From positions 1 through 5,450 of the forward strand of contig CAMFRJ010000107.1 in NCBI GenBank assembly GCA_945981915.1: a DNA stretch of 5,450 nt, written 5' to 3'. The notes beneath the pieces were generated by a model that did no database searches, had not been told where the DNA came from, and saw only the letters and a list, made by a program, of their open reading frames with translations. Source of the stretch: an uncultured Erysipelotrichaceae bacterium. Its GTDB lineage: Bacteria; Bacillota_I; Bacilli_A; Erysipelotrichales; Coprobacillaceae. Shown here piece after piece: positions 1-5,450 of this stretch; positions within the stretch are counted from its first letter, which is position 1, and the number at the start of each line of letters is the position of its first letter. A program made the position numbers and the translations under genes.

Positions 1-568
1 ATTTAAACATAGTTAAGATATCATGGGAATTTTGACTATCAAGATTTCCTGTTGGTTCATCAGCAATAATTAAGCTTGGGTTTGTAATGAGTGCCCTGGC
101 AATAGCGACTCTTTGTTGTTGTCCTCCAGAACATTCAAATGGATATTTATCTAAAAGCTCTTCAATATTGAGCTTTTGGGTTATATTATGTACTTTTTCA
201 GTAATCTCTTTTTCTTGACAACCACCTAATTTTAAAGGAATCATGATATTTTCATAGACTGTTAATGAGTTTAATAAGTTAAAATCTTGAAAAATAAAAC
301 CTAAATGTTCGTATCTGAATTTTCCTAATTGATTTTCAGACATTTGTTGAATTTCTTGTTCGTTAATATAAATTTGACCTTGTGTTGGAATATCAATTGT
401 TGAAATATTATTGAGTAAAGTTGATTTTCCAGAGCCTGATGGTCCCATGATGACAACGAATTCTCCTTCATGAATTGTCAAAGAAATATCATGAATAGCT
501 TGAACTGGATGTTTCGTATCCAAACCGTATATTTTTGAAATATTTTTTGCCTTTAAAATTGTTTTCAT
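1..568 (-). CDS. ABC transporter ATP-binding protein, LolD/BceA/MacB type (partial, C-terminus off window)
   Basis: This is the cytoplasmic ATPase that should power the FtsX-like permease encoded just upstream. The first 189 residues are visible. Walker [10 protein letters not shown] is at about 42-50, the Q-loop glutamine at about 94 in FIFQDFNLL, the signature SGGQQQR at about 147-153, Walker B LIIADEP at about 166-172 with catalytic Glu171, and the D-loop GNLDS at about 174-178. The H-loop histidine and the C-terminus, some 30-60 residues, lie beyond position 1. The [23 protein letters not shown] and [10 protein letters not shown] wording is typical of the family that pairs with FtsX-fold permeases (LolD, MacB, BceA, YtrE). 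The ATG at 568-566 overlaps the permease stop as ATGA. GGAGG at 581-577 lies 8 nt upstream, so the start is secure. All visible catalytic motifs are intact. The subfamily (antibiotic sensing, lipoprotein or peptide export) cannot be settled from the ATPase alone. Confidence 0.95.
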   Translation of the reverse strand, partial: MKTILKAKNISKIYGLDTKHPVQAIHDISLTIHEGEFVVIMGPSGSGKSTLLNNISTIDIPTQGQIYINEQEIQQMSENQLGKFRYEHLGFIFQDFNLLNSLTVYENIMIPLKLGGCQEKEITEKVHNITQKLNIEELLDKYPFECSGGQQQRVAIARALITNPSLIIADEPTGNLDSQNSHDILTMFK

Positions 569-1842
569 GATGGCTTCCTCCAAAATATTTTTTTATATGA
601 TTGATTTGTTATCATAAGTGAAATAAAGATAATGATGATGTAAAATAATAAAAGTAAATTGAGGAGCATGATCGATATATGATACATTTGTATATATTGA
701 TAACTGATTGATAAAAGATATGGCATTGGTATCAATAATATCATCGTATAATAAATGATATTTTCTTGATGCATCAAATATTTTAATTGTTTTTTGGTAT
801 ATCCGATTTTTTCTAATATAGCATATTCATAATCTTTATTATCTAATTCAATATTTAATTTATAAATAATAGAGACAAGTAATAAAATGACAATAAAGAT
901 GTAGCTAATGATTCCTGTTACATATTCATTACTAAAAGGATCTTGTAATGCAAGAATGGGAATAATCCCTGTCACTTGTATTGTCATTAAAAAGACAAGA
1001 GAAGCTGTTGATGTTAATGACAAACTCAAATGTGATAGAATAATATAACTATTTATTCCTATTAATGTCTTCTTCAAATAAGTCAGTAAAGAAGGAATAC
1101 ATTTTTTCAAGATACCAAAAGCACCAAGCATGCCGACAATACTGTTGATTTCAAAATAAATCCAATCACCATCTATCATAAAAAAGTTAATTAAGCAATT
1201 GAGATAGATCAGTACGAAAATGATAGACCACTTACTTGCTTTTTTTATGTGATAATCATTTTTCATTATATGTTTCAATGATAAAATTGAACTTTTATGA
1301 AGTGATCCTATGAGTACCACAATAATGACAAGTACCAGCATAAATAAAGCATAGATCGTTGTGATATAAGTGGAAATAGGAATATCAAAAATAGAATGAT
1401 TGATATGCAGATAGTCATATATCATTTTATTAAAAATAAAGAGAGCTCCTGATCCAATAATAAATGATAGAGGAATAACGATGATTAATATCATTTCTAT
1501 TTGAATCAGAGAATATTTCATTAATGAGAATAAGTTCATACCACTCATCATCAATAATGAATATTCATTATTTCTTTGATTGAAATAGTATTGACTAGCA
1601 TACAAGATCATCCACCAACTAAAGACAATGATAACAAAAGGTAAACCTTTAGAAAGAGGAAGATTAAATCCTTCAGGATCCAGTATTCCTCTTGCTCGAT
1701 CAGATTGTATCAATACAGGATTATCACTAAAATTAATAAAAATAAAACAGACTACAATTGAAAACAATAGACTTAAACTATAAGTCAAATGACTTTTTAT
1801 ATTCTTTTTCAATAATAATATTGAAGTATCAAAAACTTTCAT
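565..1842 (-). CDS. FtsX-like ABC transporter permease, BceB-like topology without the large extracellular domain
   Basis: This 425-residue membrane protein is the permease partner of the overlapping ATPase. By eye it has ten hydrophobic segments, at about 20-38, 67-87, 111-136, 158-180, 205-223, 230-247, 278-298, 310-328, 362-381 and 390-411. Two FtsX-type cytoplasmic coupling segments are present: about 91-112 (NNEYSLLMMSGMN) and about 336-357 (KDYEYAILEKIGYTKKQL). Each sits between two helices, as in BceB-type duplicated FtsX permeases. BceB proteins are usually near 600-650 residues because a domain of about 200 residues lies between helices 7 and 8. Here that loop is only about 11 residues (QDPFSNEYVTG). 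The helix 1-2 loop (about 39-66) is the largest outer loop. The ATG at 1842-1840 follows AAGGAGG at 1857-1851 with an 8-nt gap. The gene precedes its ATPase, the reverse of the usual bceA-bceB order, and no two-component system is seen beside it. The substrate is unknown. Confidence 0.88.
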   Translation of the reverse strand: MKVFDTSILLLKKNIKSHLTYSLSLLFSIVVCFIFINFSDNPVLIQSDRARGILDPEGFNLPLSKGLPFVIIVFSWWMILYASQYYFNQRNNEYSLLMMSGMNLFSLMKYSLIQIEMILIIVIPLSFIIGSGALFIFNKMIYDYLHINHSIFDIPISTYITTIYALFMLVLVIIVVLIGSLHKSSILSLKHIMKNDYHIKKASKWSIIFVLIYLNCLINFFMIDGDWIYFEINSIVGMLGAFGILKKCIPSLLTYLKKTLIGINSYIILSHLSLSLTSTASLVFLMTIQVTGIIPILALQDPFSNEYVTGIISYIFIVILLLVSIIYKLNIELDNKDYEYAILEKIGYTKKQLKYLMHQENIIYYTMILLIPMPYLLSISYQYIQMYHISIMLLNLLLLFYIIIIFISLMITNQSYKKIFWRKPS

Positions 1843-1934
1843 TCATATCTCCTCCTTTTATTTGTATCATATAATAAAAAAGTGAAGATAATGAAAAAGT
1901 GGCACCAACAACCAAAAAGCAGCATCAACAACAT
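1839..1934 (-). CDS. possible 31-codon leader ORF, hydrophobic with basic tail (doubtful)
   Basis: An ATG at 1934-1932 opens a 31-codon frame whose TGA (1841-1839) overlaps the permease ATG as ATGA. The peptide begins MLLMLLFGCWCHFF, stays hydrophobic to about residue 22 and ends in DTNKRRRYE. This looks like a single-helix membrane peptide coupled to the permease. Against it, there is no strong ribosome binding site, only a weak purine run GAAGAAAAG about 6 nt before the ATG. The KRRR tail is simply the translation of the permease's own AAAAGGAGGAGA ribosome binding site. The hydrophobic part comes from T-rich sequence that could occur by chance. It may be a translational-coupling leader or nothing. 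Confidence 0.17.
   Translation of the reverse strand: MLLMLLFGCWCHFFIIFTFLLYDTNKRRRYE
1902..1932 (-). repeat. two-copy 11-bp direct repeat upstream of the FtsX-like permease
   Basis: Read on the minus strand, GTTGTTGATGC (1932-1922) and GTTGTTGGTGC (1912-1902) match at 10 of 11 positions. They are exactly 20 bp apart, about two helical turns. The pair lies 60-90 bp upstream of the permease start, downstream of the terminator of the preceding operon. Spaced direct repeats are a common binding pattern for OmpR-type and LytTR-type regulators, so this could be an activator site. No strong promoter was found beside it, so this reading is inference. Confidence 0.35.
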
Positions 1935-1980
1935 AGAGGGACTTTTCTTCAATTTTATTCAACATATCAGGCTTTTGTAT

Positions 1981-2010
1981 TAAAAAAGACGATGTTTGAT
2001 TCATCGTCTT
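1981..2010 (-). terminator. Rho-independent terminator of the GntR-ABC-VanZ operon
   Basis: A perfect 9-bp stem is formed by AAGACGATG (1986-1994 on the plus strand) and CATCGTCTT (2002-2010), with a 7-nt loop. On the minus strand the stem is followed by a run of T (CTTTTTTA, 1988-1981). It begins 11 nt past the VanZ gene, so it closes that operon and separates it from the permease/ATPase pair. No T-run follows the stem on the plus strand, so it appears to act in one direction only. Confidence 0.88.
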
Positions 2011-2020
2011 GAAATAAAGT

Positions 2021-2521
2021 CTACGAGTTAAAAAGGAAAAGGAGTGTAGCTAGTATGAGTGCCAATATTTCTATCATCAAACCAATTATATTCATAACAG
2101 TGACTGCTTTTTCTTGAAGACATCGATCAAATAATGAATAGACACCAATTCCAATAAATGTCCCAGTTGTATTGGTGATGAGATCAGTGATATCACTACA
2201 ACCTATCGCAAAAAGATATTGTAATGTTTCAAAAGATAAACTGACAATTAAACCAGTTACAATCATTTTCCATATAGGCCATTTTTTAAAAAAGATTTTA
2301 AGATAAACACCTAAAGGAACAAAAGCTAAGATATTATAAATGATATCTTTAAAATTGATTTTATTGTTGATAAAAAGTGTTTCTTTAAAAGGAATCAAAT
2401 TGAGACTTCTCATATGAGGGAGTAAATCAAAACTTGGTAACAATTTCATTAAGACCAACCAAGTCAAAAACATAAGATAGACGCTAAAAACAAAGAGTGT
2501 TAATTTGTTAGACTTCATCAT
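2021..2521 (-). CDS. VanZ family membrane protein
   Basis: This 166-residue integral membrane protein has about five hydrophobic segments, at about 7-28, 60-78, 84-104, 112-130 and 143-163. The VanZ-family pattern is clear: N-x3-F-x-P-x-G at about 63-71 (NILAFVPLG), then SFETLQ at about 96-101 with the conserved Glu and Gln, then SDITDLITNTTG at about 109-120 with the conserved Asp, Asp, Asn and Gly. VanZ itself gives low-level teicoplanin resistance by an unsettled mechanism, and many relatives have no known role. It is the last gene of the operon, 20 nt after the ABC-2 subunit and 11 nt before the terminator. The ATG at 2521 was chosen because the weak AGG site (2533-2531) is 9 nt away. A second ATG follows directly at 2518. 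The poor ribosome binding site suggests low expression or coupling to the upstream gene. Confidence 0.9.
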   Translation of the reverse strand: MMKSNKLTLFVFSVYLMFLTWLVLMKLLPSFDLLPHMRSLNLIPFKETLFINNKINFKDIIYNILAFVPLGVYLKIFFKKWPIWKMIVTGLIVSLSFETLQYLFAIGCSDITDLITNTTGTFIGIGVYSLFDRCLQEKAVTVMNIIGLMIEILALILATLLFLFNS

Positions 2522-2541
2522 TTTTCAATACCTGTTTTTAT

Positions 2542-3993
2542 CTACTCATTTCCTTGTTGATATTCATAATGATGACAAGTGTAGTCTTTATTTGACTTGA
2601 TTGTTTTTAAAAGATTTTCATACATTTTAAGATATTTGTTGATATTCTCTTGATCAACTATATAGTAGTGCCTATTGACACTATCATTATTTTTTTCTTT
2701 TGAATAGAATAGACTTATGCAGGCATATTCATCAGAATAAAAATCTTTACTAATCATACCACTCTTTAAAATCTCTTTTTGAAACTGAATGATCAGTTGG
2801 CGTGTATTACCATTACGACTGTCTAATGTCATATAATTGATTTCGCTATTTTCGAATTTGACATTTTTACTAAAATTTGTAACAAGTATTAATTTTCCGT
2901 CATATTCTTCACTAGGATATTCTGATAAAGTTCCAAAACCTTGGGTACTTTGATAAATTTGAGTAAAACCTAGACTACCTGCAAGTAATAAAATAAAGAC
3001 AGCAGGTATTTTCCAATTAAAGTAAACTTTTCTAACGGAAACATAATACATAATCAGATAAACAACGAAAATAAACGCTAATGTCATGATCAAAAATGTA
3101 TCTGAAAAATCATTATTACTTAAATTGAAAACAGTCAATATGAGTGAGAAAGTGACAATCACGATTAACAAAGGATACATAAAGAGAGATTGAGTGTGAT
3201 TTTCACTCATTTCAGCTCTTCTTTTGATAAATAAGCGATAAGATAAAACATAAGAAATCACCATAATAATGAACCAATACAATGTTGGTATCAAACTGAT
3301 GATATCGTTATTTTGTATTGTATAAAACACTTGATAGAATCCAGTATATGGGAAACTGAGATAATATATCAGATTTTCAATGATACTTGCATAATTCCCT
3401 TGTCCTATCATGATACTTTCTGCACAGATAGAAGCATTGATTAATAATCCTAGAAATAAAAGACAAGGAGCAAGCACATAAGCAACGTTAACAACAAAAC
3501 TATCAAAAGTATTTTGACAAAATATTGTAATACAAGTTGTTAATCCTTGTGTGACTAACATATAGATAATGATTTGAAAAACTGTTAAAATAAGACTACC
3601 AAATGAAGTATCGAAAAAACGATTTCCAATGTTATTTGTTAGAACGATAGCGATAGTGAAATCAATCACAACAGGAATAATAGTCGCAAACAATGAAAAT
3701 AAACTTGTTGTGATAAAAAGAGATTCTTTTTTAATTGGTAGAGAAAAGTATAAATTTGTACTTTTCTTTTTTTGTAAAAAAGAAAATAAATAGATTGGTG
3801 CCAAAAATGAAATAATAAATCCAAATATCATTGCCATGATGGATGAAAATACATTTAAATCATGTGGTGTATTGAAAGCATACATCAAGGTGAAGAAAGG
3901 AATCATAATAATACCAATCACGTTGATGAAGATTAATAAACGTTTATGTTGTTTAATAAGATATTGAAAATAATTAATATTCATCATCTTCAT
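2542..3993 (-). CDS. ABC-2 type transporter membrane subunit with C-terminal extracytoplasmic domain
   Basis: This 483-residue membrane subunit is the probable partner of the overlapping YtrB-like ATPase. About nine hydrophobic segments are seen, at about 18-39, 49-73, 89-118, 131-158, 166-188, 233-253, 270-290, 298-319 and 329-347. Between segments 2 and 3 lies KKKSTNLYFSLPIKKESLF (about 75-93), the basic 'SLPIKR'-like loop common in permeases of GntR-linked ABC-2 transporters. Basic stretches at about 253-260 and 320-328 lie on the cytoplasmic side in this model, which places the final 135 residues (about 349-483) outside the membrane. That tail is polar, has two cysteines (about 425 and 473) and resembles no domain I recognise. 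The ATG at 3993 follows a GGGGG-type ribosome binding site about 10 nt upstream, and the first 20 nt overlap the ATPase gene. The substrate is unknown. An envelope-stress or antibiotic-response role is inferred from the neighbours. Confidence 0.87.
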   Translation of the reverse strand: MKMMNINYFQYLIKQHKRLLIFINVIGIIMIPFFTLMYAFNTPHDLNVFSSIMAMIFGFIISFLAPIYLFSFLQKKKSTNLYFSLPIKKESLFITTSLFSLFATIIPVVIDFTIAIVLTNNIGNRFFDTSFGSLILTVFQIIIYMLVTQGLTTCITIFCQNTFDSFVVNVAYVLAPCLLFLGLLINASICAESIMIGQGNYASIIENLIYYLSFPYTGFYQVFYTIQNNDIISLIPTLYWFIIMVISYVLSYRLFIKRRAEMSENHTQSLFMYPLLIVIVTFSLILTVFNLSNNDFSDTFLIMTLAFIFVVYLIMYYVSVRKVYFNWKIPAVFILLLAGSLGFTQIYQSTQGFGTLSEYPSEEYDGKLILVTNFSKNVKFENSEINYMTLDSRNGNTRQLIIQFQKEILKSGMISKDFYSDEYACISLFYSKEKNNDSVNRHYYIVDQENINKYLKMYENLLKTIKSNKDYTCHHYEYQQGNE

Positions 3994-4876
3994 AAATACC
4001 GTACCCCCTTCTTTCCATTTCGTAGATAAAGATTTCTTCTAGGTTCACTGGTAAAACTTCTAACATCAAAGGATGTAATTTGTTTAAATATTCGGTAATC
4101 TGTTTCATATTTCCTTTTACAACCATATTGATGACTCTTGATTGTTTTTTAAATGATAGTAAATCTAAATGATCAAATCTGTCTTTATCCAATTCTTCTT
4201 TAAAAACAATTTGAATCTTATGAATGTTTTCTTTTGTTTCAAAAACATCTCCACTTGTTGTGATCTGTCCATTTTCTAAGATACCAAATTGATCACAAAT
4301 ATCTTCTAGTTCTCTTAAATTATGTGAAGAAATAATGATGGTCATTTCTTTTTCTTCAATAAGCTTTGTGATGGCTTTTTTAAAATTAAAGCGCATGACA
4401 GGATCCAATCCATCAAAAGCTTCATCTAATAATAAATATTTTGGACCAATCGCTAAAGCAATGGATAACATGGTTAATCTTTTCATGCCTTTAGAAAAAT
4501 CTTTAATAGGTTTATGTAAAGGGAGTGAGAAGATTTTTAAAAATTTATGAAAGATTGATTCATCAAAAGATGGATACCATGCCACATAAAAATCTTTCAT
4601 TGTATCAATAGAAGCATGAGGGAAATAATAAGGATCATCACTAATGAGCAAAATATCTTTTTTGACTTCAGGATTTTCATATACTTCTTGACCATCAAAC
4701 AAGATTTCACCTGAATCAGCCTGTAAAATACCATTTAATAAATACAATAATGTTGATTTACCTGCACCATTGGGACCAATCAAACCAACAATACTACCTG
4801 TTGAAATTGTATAATTGAGATGATTTAAGACTGTTTTGTTATCATATTTTTTGACTAAATCTTTGATTTCAATCAT
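3974..4876 (-). CDS. ABC transporter ATP-binding protein, YtrB-like
   Basis: This 300-residue cytoplasmic ATPase energises the ABC-2 membrane subunit encoded downstream. Walker A GPNGAGKST is at about 34-42, Walker B YLLLDEAFDGLD at about 147-158 with catalytic Glu152, the D-loop GLDP at about 156-159 and the H-loop His185 in ISSHNLRELE. Two motifs depart from the textbook form. The Q-loop region reads LLISDDPYYF (about 76-85), with Asp where Gln is usual, and the signature reads FSKGMKR (about 127-133) instead of LSGGQ. Residues from about 215 to 300 form a C-terminal extension seen in many ABC-2 drug, antibiotic or YtrB-type ATPases. The ATG at 4876 overlaps the regulator's stop as ATGA. 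AAGGAGG at 4893-4887 lies 10 nt upstream, inside the regulator gene. Placement after a YtrA-type repressor matches ytrB-type operons of Firmicutes. Confidence 0.93.
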   Translation of the reverse strand: MIEIKDLVKKYDNKTVLNHLNYTISTGSIVGLIGPNGAGKSTLLYLLNGILQADSGEILFDGQEVYENPEVKKDILLISDDPYYFPHASIDTMKDFYVAWYPSFDESIFHKFLKIFSLPLHKPIKDFSKGMKRLTMLSIALAIGPKYLLLDEAFDGLDPVMRFNFKKAITKLIEEKEMTIIISSHNLRELEDICDQFGILENGQITTSGDVFETKENIHKIQIVFKEELDKDRFDHLDLLSFKKQSRVINMVVKGNMKQITEYLNKLHPLMLEVLPVNLEEIFIYEMERRGYGIYEDDEY

Positions 4877-5244
4877 TGTTTTTCTTCCTCCTTATAAATA
4901 TCTTCTATGATAGTGAATAATTGGTTTTTATCAATCTGATGTTTTTTCATATCAATAACGATATCTTGAAATTCCTTCAGTTTATCATCTTTAATCAATT
5001 GATCAGTTTGATTATCTGATATAAAACAACCTTTTCCTTTCACTGAATAAATATAACCTTGATTTTCTAATTCCTGATAGGCTTTAGAAACAGTATTAGG
5101 ATTGACTCCGATAGAAGAAGCCACTTGTCTAACAGAAGGCAATTTATCATGAGGAAGTAAGACACCGATAGAGATAAATTCTAATATTTGTTTGATAATT
5201 TGTTCAAAAATGGGAACTTTACTTTGTAAATCTACAATAAACAT
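4873..5244 (-). CDS. GntR family transcriptional regulator, YtrA subfamily
   Basis: This 123-residue DNA-binding repressor has an N-terminal winged helix-turn-helix (about 8-76) and only a short C-terminal helical tail of about 45 residues. That size fits the YtrA subfamily, which lacks the large effector domains of FadR or HutC types. Typical features are PIFEQIIKQI at about 11-20, LPSVRQVASSIGVNPNTVSKAY at about 35-56 covering helix-turn-helix and recognition helix, and the wing GYIYSVKGKGCFI at about 63-75. Known YtrA proteins repress their own ABC transporter operon and are relieved during cell-wall antibiotic stress. How they sense this is not clear. It is the first gene of the operon. 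The ATG at 5244 has AAGGAGG at 5256-5250, 5 nt away. The 37-bp palindrome directly upstream is its probable operator. Confidence 0.94.
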   Translation of the reverse strand: MFIVDLQSKVPIFEQIIKQILEFISIGVLLPHDKLPSVRQVASSIGVNPNTVSKAYQELENQGYIYSVKGKGCFISDNQTDQLIKDDKLKEFQDIVIDMKKHQIDKNQLFTIIEDIYKEEEKQ

Positions 5245-5254
5245 ATATTCCTCC

Positions 5255-5291
5255 TTACTGTATTAGTGTCACTAGTACACTAATACAGTAA
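5255..5291. promoter_or_regulatory. 37-bp palindrome, probable operator of the YtrA-type repressor
   Basis: Perfect 15-bp arms TTACTGTATTAGTGT (5255-5269) and ACACTAATACAGTAA (5277-5291) flank a 7-bp centre (CACTAGT). The site sits 10 bp upstream of the regulator's start and shares two bases with its ribosome binding site. A symmetric site of this length at the head of the operon suits a dimeric GntR repressor acting on its own promoter. The distal arm also holds the best -10 candidate. That the repressor binds here is inference from position and symmetry. Confidence 0.8.
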
Positions 5292-5313
5292 CATAATTTC
5301 TCTAAACTAACAA
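5285..5313 (-). promoter_or_regulatory. candidate promoter of the GntR-ABC-VanZ operon
   Basis: On the minus strand TTGTTA (5313-5308) is followed by a 17-bp spacer and TACTGT (5290-5285). The -35 box matches 4 of 6 consensus bases and the -10 box is weak. The -10 lies inside the outer palindrome arm, so transcription would start within the palindrome near 5278 and a bound repressor would block it. TATTAG at 5285-5280 is an alternative -10 with poorer spacing to any -35 box. Confidence 0.4.
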
Positions 5314-5348
5314 GTATTTCACATAAATATAATAAAAATGTTGATATA

Positions 5349-5377
5349 TTGAATAAATCATGATCTTTTGATATGAT
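5349..5377 (+). promoter_or_regulatory. sigma-A-type promoter for the plus-strand gene at the right edge
   Basis: TTGAAT (5349-5354), a 17-bp spacer and TATGAT (5372-5377) fit a housekeeping promoter. TGA directly before the -10 box gives an extended TGn element. A start near 5384 would leave a leader of about 20 nt ending in the ribosome binding site AAGGTG (5393-5398). The palindrome ATCATGAT (5357-5364) lies in the spacer and might bind a regulator, or may be chance in AT-rich DNA. Confidence 0.65.
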
Positions 5378-5404
5378 TTTCTATACACAAAGAAGGTGAT
5401 AGAA

Positions 5405-5450
5405 GTGTTGAATGGGTTAAAATTATCTTTAAAGATAATTGGTTTAATAG
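5405..5450 (+). CDS. start of an unidentified plus-strand gene (partial, 15 codons)
   Basis: A frame opening with GTG (5405) then TTG (5408) runs to the window end without a stop. It reads (M)LNGLKLSLKIIGLI, a mildly basic and hydrophobic start that could lead into a membrane segment. AAGGTG at 5393-5398 is 6 nt from the GTG and 9 nt from the TTG, so either codon could initiate. The ATG at 5412 is in another frame and meets TAA after one codon. The good promoter just upstream supports a real gene divergent from the regulator. Too little is visible to name a function. Confidence 0.5.
   Translation, partial: MLNGLKLSLKIIGLI
5421..5440. repeat. perfect 20-bp palindrome near the start of the plus-strand gene
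   Basis: AATTATCTTT and AAAGATAATT are exact reverse complements with no spacer. The site lies about 37-56 nt past the predicted transcription start, inside the predicted first codons (LSLKII). It could be a protein binding site or simply AT-rich coding sequence, since a loopless palindrome forms a poor RNA hairpin. Confidence 0.5.

Noticed and set aside
565..1842. Frameshift or deletion artefact explaining the missing BceB extracellular domain
   Set aside because: The reading frame is unbroken, and ten helices and both coupling segments are in order. The end overlaps the ATPase start cleanly, so an intact compact gene is more likely.
1844..1846. Alternative ATG four bases upstream of the permease start
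   Set aside because: It is in a different frame and only about 4 nt from the ribosome binding site. The ATG at 1842 has ideal spacing and opens the full permease.
1866..1895. TATGAT (1871-1866, minus strand) as the -10 box of the permease promoter
   Set aside because: Transcription would start almost on top of the AAGGAGG site, and the best -35 candidate (TTCATT, 18-bp spacer) is poor. I could not support a promoter here.
1986..2010. Bidirectional terminator
   Set aside because: The plus-strand sequence after the stem is GAAATAAAG with no T-run, so only minus-strand termination is supported.
4335..4550. 71-codon plus-strand open frame
   Set aside because: It lies wholly inside the ABC ATPase gene on the opposite strand, antisense to its signature, Walker B and H-loop region. 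It has no ribosome binding site or recognisable protein features, so it is a shadow frame.
1..5450. CRISPR array, tRNA or rRNA genes, insertion-sequence ends or phage genes
   Set aside because: No regularly spaced repeats, cloverleaf-like sequence, transposase motifs or terminal inverted repeats were seen. Genes fill nearly all of the window.

Overview
The window is very AT-rich and densely packed, with AAGGAGG-type ribosome binding sites, ATGA start/stop overlaps and sigma-A-like promoter boxes. That points to a low-GC Gram-positive bacterium. An anaerobic gut Firmicute such as an Erysipelotrichia or Clostridia member is a guess from style and gene content. Almost everything is on the minus strand, so transcription runs from the right end towards the left.

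Right to centre (5313 down to 1981) is one compact operon. It begins with a short GntR/YtrA-type repressor, preceded by a striking 37-bp palindrome that is probably its own operator. It continues with an ABC ATPase (YtrB type), an ABC-2 type membrane subunit with a C-terminal soluble domain, and a VanZ-family membrane protein, and ends at a clear intrinsic terminator (1981-2010). Gene junctions are an ATGA overlap, a 20-nt overlap and a 20-nt gap, so the four genes are very probably co-transcribed. The layout resembles the Bacillus YtrA-controlled transporters that respond to cell-wall antibiotics. The VanZ family is known for low-level teicoplanin resistance. A cell-envelope stress role is therefore the best inference, but the transported substrate cannot be read from sequence.

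Left (1934 down to 1) is a second ABC transporter unit: a 10-helix FtsX/BceB-like permease followed, with an ATGA overlap, by a LolD/BceA/MacB-like ATPase that runs off the window. The gene order is permease then ATPase. The permease has almost nothing between helices 7 and 8, where BceB proteins carry a large extracellular domain. The 178-nt gap before it holds the terminator of the upstream operon, a two-copy 11-bp direct repeat and a doubtful 31-codon ORF.

Right edge (5245-5450): the 160-bp divergent intergenic region carries the palindrome and a good plus-strand promoter. That promoter leads to the first 15 codons of an unidentified plus-strand gene starting with GTG or TTG.
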